Counted from the stretch's first letter, positions 20,436 to 30,959 are shown. The stretch: 64,000 nt of DNA from Vibrio sinaloensis (GCF_023195835.1 NZ_CP096199.1:1-64000); one strand, 5' to 3'. The notes: a model not told the origin generated them from the sequence alone. Program-made: numbers and translations.

Positions 20436-22277
20436 TTAGCCCTCTAGCTTAGATTTATCTCGTACCGCGCCTTTGTCTGCACTGGTCGCCATACTCGCGT
20501 ACGCTTTAAGTGCGAATGAAACCTCACGTTGACGGTCAACCGGTTTCCAGCCTAACTGGTCTTGTTTCGCTCGGCGCTCAGCAAGCTCTTGCTCAGACAC
20601 TTGTAGTGAGATAGAACGGTTTGGAATGTCGATGGCGATCATGTCACCCTCTTTCACCAAGCCGATCGCGCCGCCGTTCGCCGCTTCTGGCGATGCGTGA
20701 CCGATAGACAGGCCAGAAGTACCACCAGAGAAACGGCCGTCAGTTAGCAGTGCACACTCTTTACCAAGACCCATGGATTTGAGGTAAGTGGTTGGGTAGA
20801 GCATTTCTTGCATGCCCGGACCCCCTTTCGGGCCTTCGTAGCGGATCACCACCACGTCGCCAGCTTTGACTTTGCCGCCTAAGATGCCCTCTACCGCATC
20901 CTCTTGGCTCTCAAACACAACCGCAGGACCGGTAAACTTATGGATGCTTTCATCCACGCCGGCCGTCTTAACGATACAGCCATCTAGGGCGATATTGCCT
21001 GAAAGCACCGCTAGGCCACCTTCTTGCGAGAAAGCGTTATCGATCGAGCGGATGCAGCCTTCAGCGCGGTCATCATCAAGGCGATCCCAGCGACAATCTT
21101 GAGAGAAGGCTTTAGTGGTACGAATACCCGCCGGGCCTGCGCGGAAGAACTTAAGCACGGCTTCGTCTTCCGTTTGCATGATGTCGTATTTGGCGAGCTG
21201 CTCTTTCATTGACAGACCCAGTACCGTGCGCGCGTTATTGTGCAGCAGGCCTGCGCGGTCAAGTTCACCAAGAATCGCCATAACACCACCAGCGCGGTGT
21301 ACATCTTCCATATGGTATTTCTGAGTAGAAGGCGCCACTTTACATAGGTGTGGTACTTGGCGCGACAGGCGATCGATATCTTCCATATCGAAGTCCACTT
21401 CACCCTCTTGCGCGGCGGCCAGTAGGTGCAAAATGGTGTTGGTTGAGCCGCCCATGGCGATATCCAGTGCCATCGCATTTTCAAACGCATCAAAGGTAGC
21501 GATGCTGCGTGGCAATGCCGATTCGTCGTCTTGCTCGTAGTAACGTTTAGTCAGTTCAACAATGCGTTTACCGGCATTGATAAACAGCTGCTCGCGGTCT
21601 GCGTGCGTTGCTAGCATTGAGCCGTTACCTGGCTGAGAAAGACCGAGTGCTTCAGTGAGACAGTTCATCGAGTTGGCGGTAAACATACCTGAACATGAGC
21701 CACAGGTTGGACAGGCACTGCGCTCAATTTGCTCACTTTGCTCATCTGAGACTTTCGGGTCGGCGCCTTGGATCATCGCATCAACAAGGTCGAGTTTGAT
21801 GATCTGATCAGAAAGTTTGGTTTTACCCGCTTCCATCGGGCCGCCAGAAACGAAAATCACAGGAATGTTTAGGCGCATCGACGCCATCAGCATTCCCGGA
21901 GTGATTTTGTCACAGTTCGAGATACATACCATGGCATCCGCGCAGTGGGCATTCACCATGTACTCGACGGAGTCGGCGATCAGTTCACGTGATGGCAGTG
22001 AGTACAGCATGCCGCCATGGCCCATCGCGATGCCGTCATCAACGGCAATGGTGTTAAATTCTTTGGCGATACCGCCTGCTTTTTCGATTTCGCCTGCAAC
22101 CAGTTGGCCCATGTCTTTCAGGTGCACGTGGCCTGGAACAAACTGGGTGAATGAGTTCACCACGGCGATGATTGGTTTACCGAAATCTTCGTCTTTTACG
22201 CCGGTGGCACGCCATAAAGCGCGCGCACCGGCCATATTGCGTCCATGTGTTGTGGTTGCGGATCTGTATTTTGGCAT
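20436..22277 (-). CDS. ilvD: Dihydroxy-acid dehydratase
   Basis: IlvD dehydrates dihydroxyisovalerate and dihydroxymethylvalerate to the 2-oxo acids of the valine and isoleucine pathways using an iron-sulfur cluster. The 613-residue product starts [20 protein letters not shown]; cysteine motifs for the cluster are [13 protein letters not shown] and [19 protein letters not shown]. It lies between ilvE (30 bases) and ilvA (2 bases) in the operon. Confidence 0.98.
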   Translation of the reverse strand: MPKYRSATTTHGRNMAGARALWRATGVKDEDFGKPIIAVVNSFTQFVPGHVHLKDMGQLVAGEIEKAGGIAKEFNTIAVDDGIAMGHGGMLYSLPSRELIADSVEYMVNAHCADAMVCISNCDKITPGMLMASMRLNIPVIFVSGGPMEAGKTKLSDQIIKLDLVDAMIQGADPKVSDEQSEQIERSACPTCGSCSGMFTANSMNCLTEALGLSQPGNGSMLATHADREQLFINAGKRIVELTKRYYEQDDESALPRSIATFDAFENAMALDIAMGGSTNTILHLLAAAQEGEVDFDMEDIDRLSRQVPHLCKVAPSTQKYHMEDVHRAGGVMAILGELDRAGLLHNNARTVLGLSMKEQLAKYDIMQTEDEAVLKFFRAGPAGIRTTKAFSQDCRWDRLDDDRAEGCIRSIDNAFSQEGGLAVLSGNIALDGCIVKTAGVDESIHKFTGPAVVFESQEDAVEGILGGKVKAGDVVVIRYEGPKGGPGMQEMLYPTTYLKSMGLGKECALLTDGRFSGGTSGLSIGHASPEAANGGAIGLVKEGDMIAIDIPNRSISLQVSEQELAERRAKQDQLGWKPVDRQREVSFALKAYASMATSADKGAVRDKSKLEG

Positions 22278-22307
22278 TGTGTTACTTCCTATATTTGCCG
22301 GTGCTGT

Positions 22308-23255
22308 CTAGGCTTTGTCTGCGTCTTGTGGGTAAACGTAATCGAGCCAACCCCATTTATCTTCAGTGGTGCCATTAAATAGGCCGAAGTAAGCTTCTTG
22401 GAGCTCTTTGGTGATCGGGCCACGTTTACCACTGCCAACTTCAATTTTATCGATAGTGGCAACAGGAACGACCTCTGCTGCGGTACCGGTCATAAAGACT
22501 TCGTCGGCTAGGTATAGGGCTTCGCGCGCGATGTTCGCTTCACGGACTTCGTAACCACGATCTCGAGCTAATGTCATGATCGAGTCACGTGTGATACCCG
22601 GTAGGATGGCGCTGGTGGCTGGTGGTGTGGTGATCACTCCATCTTTAATGACGAAGATGTTTTCGCCCGCACCTTCAGATAGGTAACCATCAACGCTGAG
22701 TGCGATACCTTCATCATAACCGTGGCGGCGTGCTTCACCACCAACCAGTAGTGACGATAGGTAGTTACCCCCAGCTTTTGCTGCTGTTGGGATAGTATTC
22801 GGTGCCGCACGGTTCCAGCTGGAGATCATCGCATCCACGCCTTTTTCTAAGGCTTCTTCACCTAGGTATGAACCCCAAGGGAAAGCGGCGATGATCAGGT
22901 CCATTTCGGTACCAACCGGTGGGCACACGCCTAAACCCACATTACCCACAAAGCCCAGCGGGCGAATGTAGGCACTCTCAAGTTTGTTTTGACGTAGGGT
23001 TTCGCGGGTCGCTTCCATGATTTCCTCTACCGTGTATGGAATCGGGAAGCGATAGATTTTTGCCGAGTCTTTTAGACGCTTAGCGTGCTCAAGGTGACGG
23101 AAGACAATCGGACCTTTTGGTGTGTTGTAACAGCGCACGCCTTCAAAAACGGAAGTGCCGTAGTGCATCGCGTGGGTTAAAACGTGAACGTTGGCTTCTG
23201 CCCATGGAACCATTTCACCGTTAAACCAAATGTAGTCTGCTGTTTTTGTAGCCAT
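22308..23255 (-). CDS. ilvE: Branched-chain amino acid aminotransferase
   Basis: IlvE performs the final transamination to valine, leucine and isoleucine. The 315-residue product has the fold-type IV PLP lysine at K160 (PTAAKAGGNYLSS), with the conserved ALSVDGYLSEGAGENIFVI and FMTGTAAEVVPV loops. Its ATG at 23255 lies 12 bases after ilvM. Confidence 0.97.
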   Translation of the reverse strand: MATKTADYIWFNGEMVPWAEANVHVLTHAMHYGTSVFEGVRCYNTPKGPIVFRHLEHAKRLKDSAKIYRFPIPYTVEEIMEATRETLRQNKLESAYIRPLGFVGNVGLGVCPPVGTEMDLIIAAFPWGSYLGEEALEKGVDAMISSWNRAAPNTIPTAAKAGGNYLSSLLVGGEARRHGYDEGIALSVDGYLSEGAGENIFVIKDGVITTPPATSAILPGITRDSIMTLARDRGYEVREANIAREALYLADEVFMTGTAAEVVPVATIDKIEVGSGKRGPITKELQEAYFGLFNGTTEDKWGWLDYVYPQDADKA

Positions 23256-23267
23256 TTATTGCCTTCC

Positions 23268-23552
23268 TTATGCACAAATTTTTTGTTGTAAGTTGTTATT
23301 TGGGAGTTCGTCATTCGCAATTTGCGTGACTTCAACAGTGCGCACATCCCACAGCTTTTCAATTTGGTTGGTGAGGAATGAGATAGGGCGGTCACTGTCG
23401 ACGATGATTTCAACGCTGGCAATCTTGCTTTCGTGGTTCTGAGTCCCCGCCACTTGCTTGACAATGAAGCCGCGGTGGCGAACCACACGTAGAACACGTT
23501 CTAACAGTACCGGTTTATCGTCTGCTTTGATGTCGATGAGATATCTTTCCAT
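23268..23552 (-). CDS. ilvM: Acetolactate synthase II regulatory small subunit
   Basis: IlvM is the ACT-domain small subunit that activates and stabilises IlvG. The start is placed at MERYLIDIKADDKPVLLERV (ATG 23552), one base after the ilvG stop; the frame extends 16 codons further but those overlap ilvG. The product has 94 residues with the ACT pattern LLERVLRVVRHRGF and ISFLTNQIEKL. The tight junction implies translational coupling with ilvG. Confidence 0.93.
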   Translation of the reverse strand: MERYLIDIKADDKPVLLERVLRVVRHRGFIVKQVAGTQNHESKIASVEIIVDSDRPISFLTNQIEKLWDVRTVEVTQIANDELPNNNLQQKICA

Positions 23553-23553
23553 G

Positions 23554-25200
23554 TTAGGTGTTCTCCAGCATATCGTTGTTCGATGCACCAGGTGGTACAA
23601 GCGGCCATACGTTTTCTTCTTCGTCGATTAAAACATGAAGTAAGTATGAGGTGTTACTTTCTAGCATCTCTTTTAGCGCTGGCTCAACTTCTTCTTTTTT
23701 GGTGATGGTTTTGCCAGGAATATCAAAAGCTTTGGCTAGCATGACAAAGTCAGGGTTGTCATCAAGAATCGTCTCGCTGTGGCGGCCATCAAAGAACAGT
23801 GATTGCCACTGACGGACCATACCCAAGCGCTGATTGTTGAGCAGGACGATTTTTACCGGGATCTGGCGACGCTTGAGGGTGCCAAGTTCTTGCACATTCA
23901 TCATAAATGAGCCATCACCGGTAATGAGAATCGATTGGTCTCCAGGACGTGCCACTGCCGCGCCCATGGCGGCAGGTAAACCAAAGCCCATAGTGCCAAG
24001 ACCTGCCGAGGTGATGAAGTTTTGTGGATTGCGCGGCTGAATATGCTGCGCTGCCCACATCTGGTGTTGGCCAACATCGGTAGACACAATCGAGCTGTCT
24101 GGCATTAGGTCGGACAGTTGCTTCAGTAGACCAGGGGCGTAGATGAGCTCTCCTGGATGGTCGTAACGCCACTTAAAGCCGCTGCGCAGGCTCTCGCTGT
24201 GTTTGAGCCAAGGGGTAATATCTTGCACTAACTCCAGTTGTGGCAAGATGGTTGGGATCTCGCCGCGAACTGGGGCATTGGCTTGGCGCAGTTTGTGGAT
24301 TTCTGCGGCATCGACATCGATGTGAATCACTTTGGCGTTTGGCGCAAAGGTATCGAGCTTTCCGGTCACTCGGTCATCAAAACGAGCGCCAACCGCAATC
24401 AACAGATCACACTCTTGAACCACTAAGTTCGCTGCTTTGGTACCGTGCATGCCGAGCATGCCGAGATAATGCGGATCATGGCGTTCAATCGTGCCAAGCC
24501 CCTTTAGGGTGCTGACAGAAGGCATGGGATTGAGGCGTAGGAACTCACGTACTGAATCGGTCGCATGACCAAGCTGAACTCCACCACCTACATAGAGAAC
24601 TGGACGAGAGCTTTGTGACAGCAGTTGCTGCGCTTGAGAAATGGCGCTTTGCTCGGCAACAGGCATCGCAGGTGGGGTAAAACCAGGTAGCGTGGTGACT
24701 GGCGCTTGAGCGAGTTGAACATCTTTGGCGATATCGACAATCACTGGGCCAGGGCGACCGGTTTTTGCGACTTCAAAGGCTTCTGCCAGAGTTGGGGCAA
24801 GCTCGTTGATGTCGGTCACGAGGTAACTGTGTTTGGTACAGGAGAGCGACATGCCGATCACATCCATCTCTTGGAAAGCGTCGGTGCCGATATGAGAACT
24901 GGCGACTTGCCCGGTAATGGCAACAAGAGGGATAGAGTCCATAAAGGCGTCGGCAAGGCCGGTCACTAGGTTGGTTGCCCCAGGGCCAGAAGTCGCCATG
25001 CAGACCGCGACATCTTGGGTTGAACGCGCCATCCCTATGGCCGCCATGGCTGCGCCTTGTTCGTGGCGGCAGAGGATGTGCTCAACGCCACCATCATACA
25101 GCGCATCATAGATGGGCATGATGGCTCCGCCTGGGTAACCGAAAACGGTTTTAATTCCTTGTTGGTGAAGTGCCGCTACGACTAACTCGGCTCCAGTCAT
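23554..25200 (-). CDS. ilvG: Acetolactate synthase II large subunit
   Basis: IlvG uses thiamine diphosphate to condense pyruvate with pyruvate or 2-oxobutanoate. The 548-residue protein starts [20 protein letters not shown], has the ThDP-activating glutamate E47 ([11 protein letters not shown]) and the cofactor motif [24 protein letters not shown] ending in [12 protein letters not shown]. The frame is intact, unlike in E. coli K-12. It is the first structural gene, downstream of ilvL and the attenuator. Confidence 0.98.
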   Translation of the reverse strand: MTGAELVVAALHQQGIKTVFGYPGGAIMPIYDALYDGGVEHILCRHEQGAAMAAIGMARSTQDVAVCMATSGPGATNLVTGLADAFMDSIPLVAITGQVASSHIGTDAFQEMDVIGMSLSCTKHSYLVTDINELAPTLAEAFEVAKTGRPGPVIVDIAKDVQLAQAPVTTLPGFTPPAMPVAEQSAISQAQQLLSQSSRPVLYVGGGVQLGHATDSVREFLRLNPMPSVSTLKGLGTIERHDPHYLGMLGMHGTKAANLVVQECDLLIAVGARFDDRVTGKLDTFAPNAKVIHIDVDAAEIHKLRQANAPVRGEIPTILPQLELVQDITPWLKHSESLRSGFKWRYDHPGELIYAPGLLKQLSDLMPDSSIVSTDVGQHQMWAAQHIQPRNPQNFITSAGLGTMGFGLPAAMGAAVARPGDQSILITGDGSFMMNVQELGTLKRRQIPVKIVLLNNQRLGMVRQWQSLFFDGRHSETILDDNPDFVMLAKAFDIPGKTITKKEEVEPALKEMLESNTSYLLHVLIDEEENVWPLVPPGASNNDMLENT

Positions 25201-25336
25201 CGTGCACCTCCTCGGCTGTCCCTAGTTTGGTTTTGTGTTGTGTTGCACGTCATGTGCGCTCCCATTCTTCCTGTCTGCTCTTGGTTTTCTTGAGCTTAGT
25301 TTCTATGTCAGCCAAAATTTTCAGCGTACTAATTGT

Positions 25337-25373
25337 AAAAAAACCCCCGGACTTTTCAGTGCGGGGGTTTTTT
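25337..25373 (-). terminator. Attenuator of ilvGMEDA
   Basis: On the minus strand AAAAAACCCCCG and CGGGGGTTTTTTT flank a short inner stem (ACT-GAAA-AGT), forming a strong intrinsic terminator between the leader peptide and ilvG. Placement 12 bases after the ilvL stop and about 136 bases before ilvG is that of the ilv attenuator, which responds to charging of Ile, Leu and Val tRNAs. Confidence 0.93.
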
Positions 25374-25384
25374 CTATTCTGTGG

Positions 25385-25474
25385 CTATCTTTCGCCCACT
25401 AGACCCCGCGCGGTGTCAATAATGACCACGATAATCAGGGCAATCAGTGCGTTGAAGCGGGCGTTGATATTCAT
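25385..25474 (-). CDS. ilvL: ilvGMEDA leader peptide
   Basis: A 29-residue frame (ATG at 25474, TAG at 25385-25387) is too short for usual gene calling. Residues 9-19 read ALIALIIVVII: a run of leucine, isoleucine and valine codons where ribosome stalling would set the downstream attenuator. The C-terminal part is DTARGLVGER. Composition, position and the adjacent terminator make the identification secure, although the sequence differs from the E. coli peptide. Confidence 0.92.
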   Translation of the reverse strand: MNINARFNALIALIIVVIIDTARGLVGER

Positions 25475-25655
25475 TGTTATTTCTTGTGTTGTGTTTGCCT
25501 AATAAGGCACGAAATTGTTTGCGTCTCTAGTGGTAACACACAATTCCGTTAAATGACAAGCAAAAACTCATTCTTTTTTCACATTCTCTAAGCATCTGAG
25601 CAAGCTATATAACAACCTTGATAACAAATTAAATGAACTATCAAGGGGATAAATA

Positions 25656-25691
25656 ATGTTCAACCACAAGATGATTTCACTATGGGGTTAG
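25656..25691 (+). CDS. Possible 11-codon upstream ORF overlapping the comM start
   Basis: ATG at 25656 has the only strong Shine-Dalgarno in this region (AAGGGGA, 25643-25649). The frame runs 11 codons (MFNHKMISLWG) to TAG at 25689-25691, overlapping the comM ATG at 25682 in another frame. comM itself has no good ribosome-binding site. Termination and reinitiation may therefore drive comM translation. This is inferred and not demonstrated. Confidence 0.4.
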   Translation: MFNHKMISLWG

Positions 25692-27205
25692 CAGTGATTC
25701 ACAGCCGAGCTTGTGTCGGGGTTGAAGCGCCATCAGTGACGGTGGAAGTACACATTAGTAATGGGATGCCTGGTTTTACTTTGGTCGGTTTGCCAGAGAC
25801 GACGGTTAAAGAGTCGCGCGATCGAGTGCGTAGTGCCATCATTAATTCCCGCTTTGAGTTTCCCGCAAAGCGGATTACGGTCAATTTGGCGCCCGCAGAT
25901 TTACCCAAAGAGGGAGGGCGATTTGATTTGCCGATTGCGTTGGGTATTTTGGCTGCGTCAGAGCAGATCCCGCTCAGTGATTTGCATCATCAAGAGTTTG
26001 TTGGTGAATTAGCGTTGTCAGGTGAGTTGCGCCGAGTTAAAGGGGTGTTGCCTGCTGCATTGGCGGCCAATCATGCCCAAAGGCAGTTGGTGGTGCCGAT
26101 GGATAACAGTGGGCAAGCGGCGTTGGTTGGCCGCGATAGACATAAATCTGCACAGAGTTTGCTCGAGGTGTGCGCCGATTTAGCGGGGCAGCAGCGTTTG
26201 GGACTGCACCCCAGTCTCGTGCCTGAGAAAACCGGTTCGTCTTCCCGTGACTTGCAAGACATTATCGGACAGCAGCAAGGTAAGCGAGCGTTAGAGATTG
26301 CGGCGGCAGGCAACCATAACTTGTTGTTTTTAGGCCCACCAGGCACCGGAAAAACCATGCTGGCGTCGAGGCTGTGCGATTTACTGCCGGAAATGAGCGA
26401 TCAAGAAGCGCTAGAGACCGCATCGGTGGCATCGCTGACGCAGCAAGAGATCAATGAGCACAATTGGAAGTCGCGCCCGTTTCGCGCACCGCATCATTCC
26501 AGTTCGATGGCGGCGTTGGTTGGCGGCGGCTCCATCCCTCGGCCGGGAGAGATCTCTTTGGCTCACAATGGATTATTGTTTCTCGATGAGATGCCCGAAT
26601 TCGAACGCAAAGTACTCGATTCGTTGCGTGAACCACTGGAATCTGGGGAGATCATCATTTCTCGCGCTCAAGGCAAAACCCGTTTTCCGGCTCGATTTCA
26701 GTTAGTTGGTGCGCTCAACCCCAGCCCGACAGGTTACTATGAAGGCAATCAATCACGGGTAAACCCACAATCGATATTGCGCTATTTAAGCCGTTTGTCG
26801 GGGCCGCTGTTGGACCGGTTTGACATGTCGTTGGAGATCCCTGCTTTGCCTAAAGGCACGTTAGCAGAAGGGGGCGACCGAGGAGAGCCTACGGAGGTGG
26901 TTCGCCAGCGCGTTCTGACGGCGCGAGCAACCATGTTGTCTCGCGCTGGTAAGGTGAATGCTCTGCTAGGCAGTCGAGAAATAGAGACCTACTGCCCATT
27001 GCATAAGCAAGACGCGGAGTTCTTGGAGAGTGCGCTGCACCGTTTGGGTTTATCGATTCGGGCCTACCATCGCATCATTAAGGTGGCCCGAACCATTGCC
27101 GATTTAGAGGGCGGCGCCGACATCGAGCGCCACCATCTAGCGGAGGCACTTGGCTATCGCTCGATGGATAGGCTGCTGCGGCAATTAACTGCGCAAGCGG
27201 TTTAA
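25682..27205 (+). CDS. comM: ComM/YifB AAA+ helicase (Mg-chelatase-like)
   Basis: ComM is a hexameric AAA+ branch-migration helicase that extends recombination during natural transformation. The 507-residue protein begins MGLAVIHSRACVGVEAPSVT and has the N-terminal ChlI-like domain, Walker A (GPPGTGKTM, about residue 219), Walker B (LLFLDEMPEF) and an arginine-finger region (GPLLDRFDMSLEIPAL). Its start overlaps a short upstream ORF. It is divergent from ilvL. A perfect hairpin straddles the stop codon. Confidence 0.95.
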   Translation: MGLAVIHSRACVGVEAPSVTVEVHISNGMPGFTLVGLPETTVKESRDRVRSAIINSRFEFPAKRITVNLAPADLPKEGGRFDLPIALGILAASEQIPLSDLHHQEFVGELALSGELRRVKGVLPAALAANHAQRQLVVPMDNSGQAALVGRDRHKSAQSLLEVCADLAGQQRLGLHPSLVPEKTGSSSRDLQDIIGQQQGKRALEIAAAGNHNLLFLGPPGTGKTMLASRLCDLLPEMSDQEALETASVASLTQQEINEHNWKSRPFRAPHHSSSMAALVGGGSIPRPGEISLAHNGLLFLDEMPEFERKVLDSLREPLESGEIIISRAQGKTRFPARFQLVGALNPSPTGYYEGNQSRVNPQSILRYLSRLSGPLLDRFDMSLEIPALPKGTLAEGGDRGEPTEVVRQRVLTARATMLSRAGKVNALLGSREIETYCPLHKQDAEFLESALHRLGLSIRAYHRIIKVARTIADLEGGADIERHHLAEALGYRSMDRLLRQLTAQAV

Positions 27206-27219
27206 CTAAGCTTGCGCAG
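27189..27219. terminator. Hairpin over the comM stop codon, possible bidirectional terminator
   Basis: CTGCGCAAGC (27189-27198) and GCTTGCGCAG (27210-27219) form a perfect 10-bp stem with the comM TAA in its loop. No T run follows on either strand, so termination efficiency is doubtful. Confidence 0.4.
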
Positions 27220-27233
27220 GTGGACCAAGATGA

Positions 27234-28211
27234 TTAGAACTTCAAGTTGATACCACCAGAGAGAATAAGCTGTTCGCTATCATAGAACTGGATATTCGAA
27301 TCTGTTTGCCCGTAACCTGCGAACGAGACAAAAGAGAGATTGCGCCACCCCATCAACTGCTGGAACTCGTAAGCGGCAAAAAAGCTTAAATCATTGTCAT
27401 CACGAGTGAGGCTGTACACCGGATGAACCGCCTCATAGCTAAGGTCAGTATAACTGGCTGTGAGTGCCAACTGGTGGCGGTCAAAGCGTTGAAATAGTGA
27501 TAATTCACCGCTCCAAGCGTTAAACGAATGCGCATCTCCTTTGGCGTCTGATTCTAGATAGCTGATAGAGGGAACTAGGAACGTACTGCGGCTTAAGAAG
27601 AGGCGGAAACTGCCTTTGACATACAGCTTGTCGGCGTTGCGGTTGAGTAAGCTGGCGTTATAACCCGAATCAAGGCCAGATCGTTCGTTATCAATCTCTT
27701 GCTGTGCGATTGCTGTGTCCAAGGTAAAGCCTGAACCTGCAATGTTCGACAGCTTTAGTCGATAAGCGTTGCCTTGTTCGTCGGTGGTAGTGCGTGGTGA
27801 ACCGACCACAAATGGATCGGCCCATGTTTCACCAGACATAATGGTCGGTAGGTAGGAGATATCAATGACTGTTCCGTTGGCTAATTTCTGCTTGAAGCCG
27901 AGCTCAAGCGCTAAGGTACCAATGGCGATGTCTTCGCGCGACGTACCGGCATAGAGCTGTTTATCTAACCCTTGACCAAAGGTAAAGGCAATGTTGCCTA
28001 GCGGCAGAGGTAAAAATTTGCTATCGCTTGGCGCTTTTTGGTTGTTGTCGCTAATGATCGCGTCATTATCGGTATTGAAATTGGAGCTTGAGGATATATA
28101 ACCTGCACTCAGTGAGATCTCGCCACTGATGCCCGCAGAGTCGGACAGTTGGGCAAAAGCGAGTGGGCTAGATAATAGCGCAAGTGCAAAAAATATCGGT
28201 TTGGTTGGCAT
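27234..28211 (-). CDS. DUF2860-like secreted/outer-membrane protein
   Basis: The start is placed at ATG 28211, seven bases from GGGAG; upstream ATG and GTG codons in frame are badly spaced. The 325-residue product has a signal peptide (MPTKPIFFALALLSSPLAFA, then QLSD). The mature part alternates polar and aromatic residues in short strands (GEISLSAGYISSSSNFN, LYVKGSFRLFLSRSTFLVPS) and ends in a hydrophobic/aromatic strand terminating LKF, consistent with a beta-barrel. It resembles the Vibrionaceae DUF2860 family; the family name is from memory and the function is unknown. Confidence 0.75.
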   Translation of the reverse strand: MPTKPIFFALALLSSPLAFAQLSDSAGISGEISLSAGYISSSSNFNTDNDAIISDNNQKAPSDSKFLPLPLGNIAFTFGQGLDKQLYAGTSREDIAIGTLALELGFKQKLANGTVIDISYLPTIMSGETWADPFVVGSPRTTTDEQGNAYRLKLSNIAGSGFTLDTAIAQQEIDNERSGLDSGYNASLLNRNADKLYVKGSFRLFLSRSTFLVPSISYLESDAKGDAHSFNAWSGELSLFQRFDRHQLALTASYTDLSYEAVHPVYSLTRDDNDLSFFAAYEFQQLMGWRNLSFVSFAGYGQTDSNIQFYDSEQLILSGGINLKF

Positions 28212-28387
28212 TTCCATTCTCCCTGGTGACCTTGTTAGGCTGAACCTCATCTGGTTAGATGCGACAAACTACTCGGACCATCGTTTGATTTGTTTCAAAC
28301 TTGGCGTTGGCTTGTATACTTACACGCTGTTTTATTCTTCGTACGAAGAATTGGTTAAATTTCTAATTAATCTCACTTTTAAGCGCT

Positions 28388-29269
28388 ATGTTGGCACATT
28401 TACTCCTATTCTTGAATGTTTGTTTAGTCATTATTAACTCGGCAGTATGCTCAGTTGCTATCTGTTTGGTCGCTGTGATCAAGCTGTTATTGCCAGGCGA
28501 CAGACTCAAATCTGCTGCGACTCAAGTGGCAAACAAGGTGATGTGGTTGTGGGCCACGATTAACGCTGTGATTTTAAATATCTCCAACCCGGTTGAATGG
28601 GACGTTCAAGGAGGAGAGGCGCTGAACAAGAATGGCTGGTATCTGATGATCAGCAACCATTTAAGCTGGACAGATATCGTAGTGTTATGTTGCGTGTTTA
28701 AAGATCGCATTCCGATGCCGAAGTTCTTTCTTAAACAGCAGCTATTGTATGTGCCCTTTATCGGTATGGCCTGTTGGGCGCTCGATATGCCGTTTATGCG
28801 CCGCTACTCGCGTGAGTATTTGATCCGCCATCCAGAGAAGCGTGGCCAAGATTTAGCGACCACGCGCCGCTCGTGTGCCAAGTTTAAACATACCCCAACC
28901 ACGGTGGTGAACTATGTTGAAGGTACCCGTTTTACCGAGGATAAACAGTGCAACAGCAAGGCTGGGTATCAATACCTACTACAACCCAAAACCGGAGGGA
29001 TTGCTTACACCTTGGCGGCAATGGGCGAGCAGTTTGATAACATCATTGATGTGACCTTGGCATATCCAGACAATACCAATAAACCGTTTAAAGATATGCT
29101 GATGGGGCGGATGACCAAGATAGTGGTGCGGACCCGATTGTTGCCGGTGGATGAACGGGTACTGGGCAATTACTTTGATGATAAGCCTTACAAAAGGCAG
29201 TTTCAGCAATGGCTTGGTGGGATTTGGCAAGAAAAAGATAGTCAGCTGAAACAGATCTATCGACGCTAA
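28388..29269 (+). CDS. yihG: PlsC-family acyltransferase YihG
   Basis: This is a membrane 1-acyl-glycerol-phosphate-type acyltransferase. The 293-residue protein has an N-terminal hydrophobic region (about residues 4-36), the catalytic NHx4D motif at N90-H91-D96 (SNHLSWTDI), and the substrate-binding VEGTRF motif near residue 177. The paralogue in E. coli (YihG) also lies beside dsbA and srkA (yihE), supporting orthology. No clear ribosome-binding site precedes the ATG, so the start is less sure. Confidence 0.9.
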   Translation: MLAHLLLFLNVCLVIINSAVCSVAICLVAVIKLLLPGDRLKSAATQVANKVMWLWATINAVILNISNPVEWDVQGGEALNKNGWYLMISNHLSWTDIVVLCCVFKDRIPMPKFFLKQQLLYVPFIGMACWALDMPFMRRYSREYLIRHPEKRGQDLATTRRSCAKFKHTPTTVVNYVEGTRFTEDKQCNSKAGYQYLLQPKTGGIAYTLAAMGEQFDNIIDVTLAYPDNTNKPFKDMLMGRMTKIVVRTRLLPVDERVLGNYFDDKPYKRQFQQWLGGIWQEKDSQLKQIYRR

Positions 29270-29289
29270 AGGGAGCAGGTGCTCCCTTT
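29268..29289. terminator. Bidirectional terminator between yihG and dsbA
   Basis: AAAGGGAGCA (29268-29277) and TGCTCCCTTT (29280-29289) form a hairpin that begins inside the yihG stop codon; the genes converge on it. T tracts are short. Confidence 0.7.
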
Positions 29290-29302
29290 AGTCTGGTCGG
29301 CT

Positions 29303-29893
29303 TTACTTTTTCAGTAGGAAGTCGACGATTTGGTAAAACTCTTCTGCTGAGCGAGCTTGTACTAGGTAGCGGTTGTTGACTACCACTGAAGGAACGCCTT
29401 GAATGCCAGAGTCTTTGAATTTTTTGTCAAAGCGGCGCACCATGGAATCAACGGCAAAACCGTTGAACGCATTATCAAACTTCTTACCATCAATGCCTTC
29501 ATCGATAAAGATTTGACGCAGCTCTTCGTCGTTCTTTGGCGCTTTGTTCATGTTGTGGATGCGATTGAACATCACCGCTGACATTTTGTCTTCAACCTTT
29601 AACGACACCATAGTGGCGTATGCCTTGCTCATCGATAGACCCATATTGCCACCCATGAAAGAGACGTGATTTTTCTGTAGCTTCACCCCTTCTGGCAGCT
29701 TGGTTTTCAAATTCTTGATCAATGGCTCGAAGCTGTTGCAATGAGGACAGTAGAACGAAAAAAATTCGGTGACTGTCGGTTTGGTCGATGGTTCAAGGTC
29801 GAGAACCTGATAGTGTTGGCCTTCTTTAAATGCTTCTGCGTGAGCGGCGAAGCTCAGCATCAGCGAGATAACAAGTGTAAACAGCTTTTTCAT
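29303..29893 (-). CDS. dsbA: Periplasmic thiol:disulfide oxidoreductase DsbA
   Basis: DsbA introduces disulfide bonds into exported proteins. The start is the ATG at 29893 ([19 protein letters not shown] signal peptide, cleavage before EAFKEG); a frame 12 codons longer has no ribosome-binding site. The 196-residue precursor has the active site CPHC at residues 49-52 and the cis-proline loop GVPSVVV. The V. cholerae orthologue is TcpG. It lies 29 bases behind srkA in the same direction, as in enterics, and is probably co-transcribed. Confidence 0.97.
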   Translation of the reverse strand: MKKLFTLVISLMLSFAAHAEAFKEGQHYQVLDLEPSTKPTVTEFFSFYCPHCNSFEPLIKNLKTKLPEGVKLQKNHVSFMGGNMGLSMSKAYATMVSLKVEDKMSAVMFNRIHNMNKAPKNDEELRQIFIDEGIDGKKFDNAFNGFAVDSMVRRFDKKFKDSGIQGVPSVVVNNRYLVQARSAEEFYQIVDFLLKK

Positions 29894-29922
29894 TATATTT
29901 TTACTCCATTGATTCGGCTTGG

Positions 29923-30927
29923 TTACCACTGAGGCATTAAAGACAAAGGCGGCTCGTTGAGCGCGGATATCTGCTCTTTAAACCCAAGCACCTGACTTTC
30001 CCAATATTTTGGATCATTAAACCAGGGGAAGGCGATAGGAAATGCAGGATCGTGCCACCTTTTTGCTAACCATGCCATATAGTGCACCATCCGTAGACCG
30101 CGTAAAGGCTCAATTAGTTTCAATTGATTAACATCAAAATCACAAAATTCTTGATAGGCTTCCAGAATCGTATCCAGTTGCGCCAGCTTTTCATGACGCT
30201 CCCCGCTTAATAGCATCCATAAATCTTGCACCGCTGGCCCATTGCGCGAATCATCCAGATCGACAAACATCGGGCCATCTCGCCACAAAATATTGCCGGG
30301 ATGGCAGTCACCATGCAAGCGGATTAACTGACTAGATTCACTCCAGTGGTTTTCAAGAGATTGGATTAGCAGATCAAGGTCGCTAAAAAAAGCGTTTTCA
30401 AGATGACTTGGAATAAACGCAGATTGTTGCAGCAAGTTACGTGGCTGATAAAGGTACTCTTCCAGACCTATGGTCGGGCGATGCTGGAAAGTCTGTTTTT
30501 CGCCCACTTTATGGATTCGGCCTAAAAAGCGGCCCACACCTTCAAGTTGGTCAAAGTTGTCCACTTCAAATTGACGTCCACCCACACTGGCAAAAAGGGC
30601 AAACAGGTAGCCTTGGTAATGATGTAAGGTGTCGCCGTTGATGCGAATTGGCGGAGCCACAGGGATCTCCGACTCGATAAGCTCTAGGGTAAAGTCATGC
30701 TCTTCTTGTATTTGCGCCTGACTCCAGCGCTCGGGTCGGTAAAATTTGACTACGTAGCGTTGGCGCTCTTCATCGCTAAATTGGTAGACCCGGTTTTCAT
30801 AGCTATTGAGCGCAAGAAAGCCAGATTCAGCGCGAATGCCGATGCTTTCCAGCGCGTACCACATAAAGTCGGGGGTTAAAGCATCAAAGTTAAAAGCGTG
30901 TTCGGTCATAAAATAAAAGGGGTTCAT
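29923..30927 (-). CDS. srkA: Stress-response kinase SrkA (YihE/RdoA)
   Basis: SrkA is a choline-kinase-fold Ser/Thr kinase that protects against stress-induced death. Motifs [22 protein letters not shown], the catalytic loop [12 protein letters not shown] and the metal-binding [10 protein letters not shown] are visible. The start at ATG 30927 has AAAGGGG seven bases upstream (334 residues); the ATG at 30909 would give the usual 328 residues but lacks a ribosome-binding site. It precedes dsbA and follows ccoG by 32 bases. Confidence 0.94.
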   Translation of the reverse strand: MNPFYFMTEHAFNFDALTPDFMWYALESIGIRAESGFLALNSYENRVYQFSDEERQRYVVKFYRPERWSQAQIQEEHDFTLELIESEIPVAPPIRINGDTLHHYQGYLFALFASVGGRQFEVDNFDQLEGVGRFLGRIHKVGEKQTFQHRPTIGLEEYLYQPRNLLQQSAFIPSHLENAFFSDLDLLIQSLENHWSESSQLIRLHGDCHPGNILWRDGPMFVDLDDSRNGPAVQDLWMLLSGERHEKLAQLDTILEAYQEFCDFDVNQLKLIEPLRGLRMVHYMAWLAKRWHDPAFPIAFPWFNDPKYWESQVLGFKEQISALNEPPLSLMPQW

Positions 30928-30959
30928 TGCTGAACCCCTTTCCATTAGTGTGCTGGTGA

